Assembly: GCF_001653715.1 (NCBI RefSeq)
Contig: NZ_LWHQ01000016.1
Location: forward strand, 52,655-116,654
Length of the DNA stretch: 64,000 nt
DNA from: Methylobacterium platani
Lineage (GTDB): Bacteria > Pseudomonadota > Alphaproteobacteria > Rhizobiales > Beijerinckiaceae
Direction: 5' to 3'
The first letter of the stretch is position 1. Each line of letters starts with the position of its first letter. Below, piece by piece: positions 61,150 through 64,000 of the stretch. The translations under genes were made by a program, and so were the position numbers. The notes beneath the pieces were generated by a model, which saw nothing but the letters and a program-made list of their open reading frames with translations, did no database searches and was not told the origin of the DNA.

Positions 61150-62406
61150 TCACGACTTCGTCAGCTTGCACTGCGTCTCCGGCAGGTCGATCCCGAGCGT
61201 GTCGAGCGGCGTGCGCTGGTGCAGGTAGCCCTGCTCGGGGGCCACCGCCACCAGCGCCTGGGGCTGGACCAGCAGCAGCGGCTGGCGCAGCTGGTGGTCC
61301 CAGGGACGGAAGCTCAAGGCCACGCCCTTGTAGCCCGGCAGGCTGAAGGCCGGATCGGCGATGGCGGCCGCGAGCGCCGCCGGGTCGACCGTCCTCTTCT
61401 GGAAGGCGGCCTCGCCCACCGCCCGCACCGCCGCCCAGACCTGGTAGTCGAGCGGGCGCATCAGCCGGCCGGCGAGGCGGCGGAAGCGGTTCTGGGCCTG
61501 GGCGGCGCCCCACACTTCCAGGGTCGGGTGCCAGGTGGTCGGGACGAGGCCCTGCGTGCCGACGACGGGCCGCGGATCGACGGTGTGGAACGGCACGTAG
61601 TCGCCGAAATCGCCGGCCTCGTCCGCCACCACGGCGACGTCGTAGTCGAGGCCGCGGGTGAAGACGAGGGCCTCGGCCCGGGTCGGGGTGTCGCCGCGGG
61701 CCCGCGCCAGCGGCCCGAAGGTCCAGGGCCGCTCCGCGCTGACCTGGAGCCCGAACTTCTTCGCCGAGCGCTTCATCGCCTCGGCCCACAGCTTGTCGCC
61801 GTCCTGCGGACCGGTGATGAGGAAGAGCTTGCGCCAGCGCATGAAGGCGAGGAACTGCGCCAGGGCATCGGTCTGCATCGCCCGGCTCGGGGCGACGTGG
61901 AACACGTCGGCGCGGCAATCGGTCCCGCGCAGGCGGTCGTCGGGCGCGGCCGCGTTGAACAGGGTGACGCCCGATCCTTTCAGCGCGTCGGCCACCGCCA
62001 GCACCTCGTCGGCGGGCAGCGCCAGCACGATGAAGCGCAGGCCCTTGGCGGCGAGGCCGCGGGCGGCCTCCACCGGGCTCTGCGGCGTCGGCTCGCCGGG
62101 GGCGGCGGTGCCCAAGGCCACCGCGTCGAGGGCGTAGCTCTGGCGCACGAAGCGGCCGGTCGTGGTGTTGTCCTGGATCGCGAGCTTCGCGCCGGCCAGC
62201 CCCTCGTCCTCGGGGGCGGCCTGGGCGTCGTAGGAGGACGGGGCCGGGGCCGGCCGGTAGATCAGGCCGATGCGGATCTCCGCGGCCTGCGGCGCGGCCG
62301 CCGGGGGCGCGGCGGGCGCCTGCTGCTGCGCGCGGGCGGCCGGCATTCCCGCCAGCGAGGCGAGGAGGCCGAGGGAGGCGAGGGTGGCCTTGCGGAACTG
62401 TGCCAT
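61150..62406 (-). CDS. Periplasmic substrate-binding protein of the PQQ-alcohol/lanthanide ABC system (LutA-like)
   Basis: This 418-aa exported protein has a signal peptide (LGLLASLAGMPAARA) and a type-1 periplasmic-binding fold (IRIGLIYRPAPAPSSYDAQAAPEDEGLAGAKLAIQDNT, GLAAKGLRFIVLALPADEVLAVAD, LFNAAAPDDRLRG, FLITGPQDGDKLWAEAMKR and a C-terminal VALSFRPWDHQLRQPLLLVQP). It is the family TIGR03863 (PQQ-dependent alcohol dehydrogenase system). In M. extorquens its homologue LutA belongs to lanthanide uptake. First gene of the leftward cluster; a perfect palindrome lies 42 bp upstream. Confidence 0.88.
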   Translation of the reverse strand: MAQFRKATLASLGLLASLAGMPAARAQQQAPAAPPAAAPQAAEIRIGLIYRPAPAPSSYDAQAAPEDEGLAGAKLAIQDNTTTGRFVRQSYALDAVALGTAAPGEPTPQSPVEAARGLAAKGLRFIVLALPADEVLAVADALKGSGVTLFNAAAPDDRLRGTDCRADVFHVAPSRAMQTDALAQFLAFMRWRKLFLITGPQDGDKLWAEAMKRSAKKFGLQVSAERPWTFGPLARARGDTPTRAEALVFTRGLDYDVAVVADEAGDFGDYVPFHTVDPRPVVGTQGLVPTTWHPTLEVWGAAQAQNRFRRLAGRLMRPLDYQVWAAVRAVGEAAFQKRTVDPAALAAAIADPAFSLPGYKGVALSFRPWDHQLRQPLLLVQPQALVAVAPEQGYLHQRTPLDTLGIDLPETQCKLTKS

Positions 62407-62447
62407 GCGGGCGGCACGCTACCAGGGATTCTCCGGCGGCCTCAACG

Positions 62448-62461
62448 CCTCATCGATGAGG
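62448..62461. promoter_or_regulatory. 14-bp perfect palindrome upstream of lutA-like gene
   Basis: CCTCATCGATGAGG is a perfect palindrome in the divergent region (62407-62556) between the LutA-like and DUF2380 genes. Its size and place suit a dimeric regulator's operator, but no regulator is known for it. Confidence 0.5.
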
Positions 62462-62556
62462 ATTCCTTAAGACCCGCACCCTCCCCCGAAAGTCCGAAGG
62501 CGGGCGCCCGGCCTGCGCGTTGCGCCGCCGGCCGTCGGCGTGCGAGGGTCCGCCCG

Positions 62557-63096
62557 ATGCTGGTTCTCCGCGCCCTTCCGGCCCTCGCGGCCCTGCTCGT
62601 CGGCCTGCCCGCCGCCGCGGCGCAGGACAAGCCACCGACGGACACGTCTCGAATGGACAAGGCGGCGGTGTTCGGGATCGAGCTCGCCGAGCCCGGCACG
62701 ATCGGGCCGCGCCCCTTGCGGCCGGAGGATGCGCGGCGGCTCGGCCTCGCCAGCGAGGCCCTGCGCCGGGCGGTGACGGAGCGCGGGCTCGAGCCGGTGG
62801 ATCTCGGCCCCCAGGCCGCGGCGATCCGGCGCGACGCGCCGTTCTACAAATGCGAGGGCTGCGCGGAGACGATCGCCCGGGCGGCCGGGGCGGCCCTCGT
62901 CGTCTACGGCTACGTCCAGCGCAGCGCCCCCCAGGTGCTCAACCTGAGCATCACCATCACGGAGGCCGGGAGCGGCAAGGTGCTGCGCGGCGGCCAGGTG
63001 GTGATCCAGGGCGATACCGACGACACCTGGCTCCACGGCGTCCGGTCGCTGGTGAAGAACCGCCTCTTCGCCGAGCCGCTGCCGAACCGGACCTGA
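62557..63096 (+). CDS. DUF2380-family exported protein
   Basis: This 179-aa protein has a signal peptide (VLRALPALAALLVGLPAAAA). The conserved domain has AVFGIELAEPGTIGPRPLRPEDARRL, a CEGCAETIARAAGAALVVYGYVQRSAPQVLNLSITITEAGSGKVLRGG block and TWLHGVRSLVKNRL. It is typical of DUF2380, a CsgG-like small-domain family that accompanies PQQ-ABC clusters. It is divergent from lutA-like and sits 5 bp before mfnB, so it probably shares its transcript. Confidence 0.8.
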   Translation: MLVLRALPALAALLVGLPAAAAQDKPPTDTSRMDKAAVFGIELAEPGTIGPRPLRPEDARRLGLASEALRRAVTERGLEPVDLGPQAAAIRRDAPFYKCEGCAETIARAAGAALVVYGYVQRSAPQVLNLSITITEAGSGKVLRGGQVVIQGDTDDTWLHGVRSLVKNRLFAEPLPNRT

Positions 63097-63101
63097 TCCC
63101 C

Positions 63102-63800
63102 GTGCCCCCCACCTCCCCTCCCCGCACCCGCCTCCTCGTCAGCGTGCGCGACGCCGCCGAGGCGGCACTCGCCCGCGATCACGGCGCCGACCTGATCGAC
63201 GCCAAGGACCCCGACCGCGGCGCCCTCGGGGCGCTGCCGGCCGACACGGTACGGGCGATCGCGGCCGCCGCCGGCGACCGGCTGTCGAGCGCGGTGGCGG
63301 GCGAGCCGCGGGACGGGGCGCAGGCCACGGCCTGCCTCGCGGCGCTCGCCGGCACCGGTGTCGGCTACCTCAAGATCGCCTGGGCGCCGGGGCGGGAATC
63401 GGCCGGATTGCGCCTGCCCGCCGGTCTCCCGGTGATCGCGGTCCTGTTCGCCGAGGACGGGCCGGACGGGGCCGACGTGCCGGCGCTCGCCGCCGCCGGG
63501 TTCGCGGGCGCGATGATCGATACCAGGGGCAAGGACGGGCGCCGGCTCACCGACCACCTGCCGCTTCCGCGCCTCGCCGGCTTCACGGCCGCGTGCCGGG
63601 CGCACGGGCTGCTCTCGGGTCTCGCCGGCTCGCTCGCCCTCGACGACATCCCGGCCCTGGCGGCTTTGGGGCCGGGCTATCTCGGCTTCCGCGGCGGGTT
63701 GTGCGCGGCGGCGGACCGGACGGGGCGGCTCGATCCGCAGCGGATCGCGGAAGGCGCGCGACGCCTCGCGGCGATCGTGCCCCGCGTCGAGGCCGCGTGA
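63102..63800 (+). CDS. mfnB: (5-formylfuran-3-yl)methyl phosphate synthase
   Basis: This 232-aa TIM barrel is the first enzyme of the furan moiety of methanofuran/methylofuran. It combines two glyceraldehyde-3-phosphates. The MfnB (DUF556) start TRLLVSVRDAAEAALARDHGADLIDAKDPDRGALGAL contains the Schiff-base lysine (K35); further Lys are in VGYLKIAW and IDTRGKDGRRL. It ends GYLGFRGGLCAAADRTGRLDPQRI. GTG start at 63102, 5 bp after the DUF2380 stop. It supplies the cofactor used by Fhc in the same window. Confidence 0.92.
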   Translation: MPPTSPPRTRLLVSVRDAAEAALARDHGADLIDAKDPDRGALGALPADTVRAIAAAAGDRLSSAVAGEPRDGAQATACLAALAGTGVGYLKIAWAPGRESAGLRLPAGLPVIAVLFAEDGPDGADVPALAAAGFAGAMIDTRGKDGRRLTDHLPLPRLAGFTAACRAHGLLSGLAGSLALDDIPALAALGPGYLGFRGGLCAAADRTGRLDPQRIAEGARRLAAIVPRVEAA

Positions 63801-63860
63801 TCGTGACCGTGCGGGCGGGGGCTGGTCGCGAGCGGATCCGAGCCAAGATATGGCGCGGGA

Positions 63861-64000
63861 TCCCCTCTCTCGTGTGGGCAGGGCTGCCGGGGGTCGAGGA
63901 TGGCGCGAATTTTCTCCCTCTCCCCGCGCGCGGCTGGACTGTCCGGGGAAAAGAAATAGCGCGAGCTTTCCCCCTCCCCCCTCTGCGGGGGAGGGTGCCC
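63861..64000. repeat. Mosaic palindromic intergenic repeat, copy R6 (cut by window end)
   Basis: gatcccctctctcgtgtggg opens like R1/R4. The later part ctgtccggggaaaagaaatagcgcg parallels the stretch before R1 (ctgtccggggaaagttgtaacgcg near 1336). It runs off the window. 63801-63860 has no gene. Confidence 0.75.

Noticed and set aside
56426..64000. Lanmodulin or TonB receptor for the lanthanide cluster
   Set aside because: No EF-hand string or large beta-barrel gene is found in the window; they may be elsewhere in the genome.

Overview
The window is high-GC (about 70% or more by eye) bacterial chromosome from a facultative methylotroph of the Alphaproteobacteria, most likely Methylobacterium or a close relative. 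The main evidence is a nearly complete tetrahydromethanopterin (H4MPT)/methylofuran formaldehyde-oxidation module: fae, mtdB, mch, fhcBADC, beta-RFAP synthase, an MfnB-type furan synthase and several associated genes of unknown step. Gene order and protein motifs resemble Methylobacterium/Methylorubrum extorquens. No rRNA, tRNA, CRISPR array, integrase or transposase was recognised.

Layout. 1-6.1 kb: end of an alpha/beta-hydrolase-like gene, a small hypothetical, an ArsR regulator with an SRPBCC partner, a second-copy ClpP, an HGGPG hydrolase, and a siderophore pair (MFS importer plus FhuF-type reductase). 6.2-9.8 kb: a lower-GC surface-polymer island (sulfotransferase-like, beta-propeller-like, GSCFA) followed by about 0.7 kb of non-coding AT-rich DNA. 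9.9-19 kb: a LysR gene divergent from a peptide-type ABC transporter operon with an M20 peptidase and a PLP aminotransferase. 19-21.5 kb: a BLUF blue-light sensor translationally coupled to a GGDEF-EAL protein. 21.9-25.7 kb: a tightly overlapping four-gene operon (GT2, acyl-CoA-dehydrogenase-like, PIG-L deacetylase, methyltransferase) of unknown product. 25.9-32.3 kb: outer-membrane protein, a second sulfotransferase-like gene, a ferritin-like stress protein, rpsO-pnp and a clear terminator. 32.6-42 kb: housekeeping and stress genes (GGEEF cyclase, a PIN-toxin remnant, GST, small membrane proteins, GYF/TM2 pair, RidA plus an orphan polyamine-type binding protein, DUF3597, Rieske oxygenase, second BLUF).

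42-56.4 kb is the C1 core. Fae condenses formaldehyde with H4MPT, MtdB oxidises methylene-H4MPT, Mch hydrolyses methenyl-H4MPT, and the FhcABCD formyltransferase/hydrolase moves the formyl group to methylofuran and releases formate. Interleaved are cofactor-biosynthesis genes: MptG (beta-RFAP synthase), an MfnF-like ASKHA protein, a HisA-like barrel, a CitG-like protein and two ATP-grasp ligases. MfnB lies at the right edge (63.1-63.8 kb). Between them (56.9-62.4 kb) is a seven-gene ABC-transport cluster matching the order of the lanthanide utilisation cluster lutA-G of M. extorquens (also known as the PQQ-alcohol-dehydrogenase-associated ABC system). Its outer-membrane receptor and lanmodulin are not in the window.

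Six copies of a mosaic palindromic intergenic repeat (about 1.4, 15.9, 47.7, 56.7, 59.9 and 63.9 kb) sit between genes; one encodes the last codons of an ATP-grasp gene. Other notable points are an in-frame 34-codon extension after the fae amber stop, a TTG start for mtdB, and dyad operators in front of the arsR, lysR and lutA-like genes.
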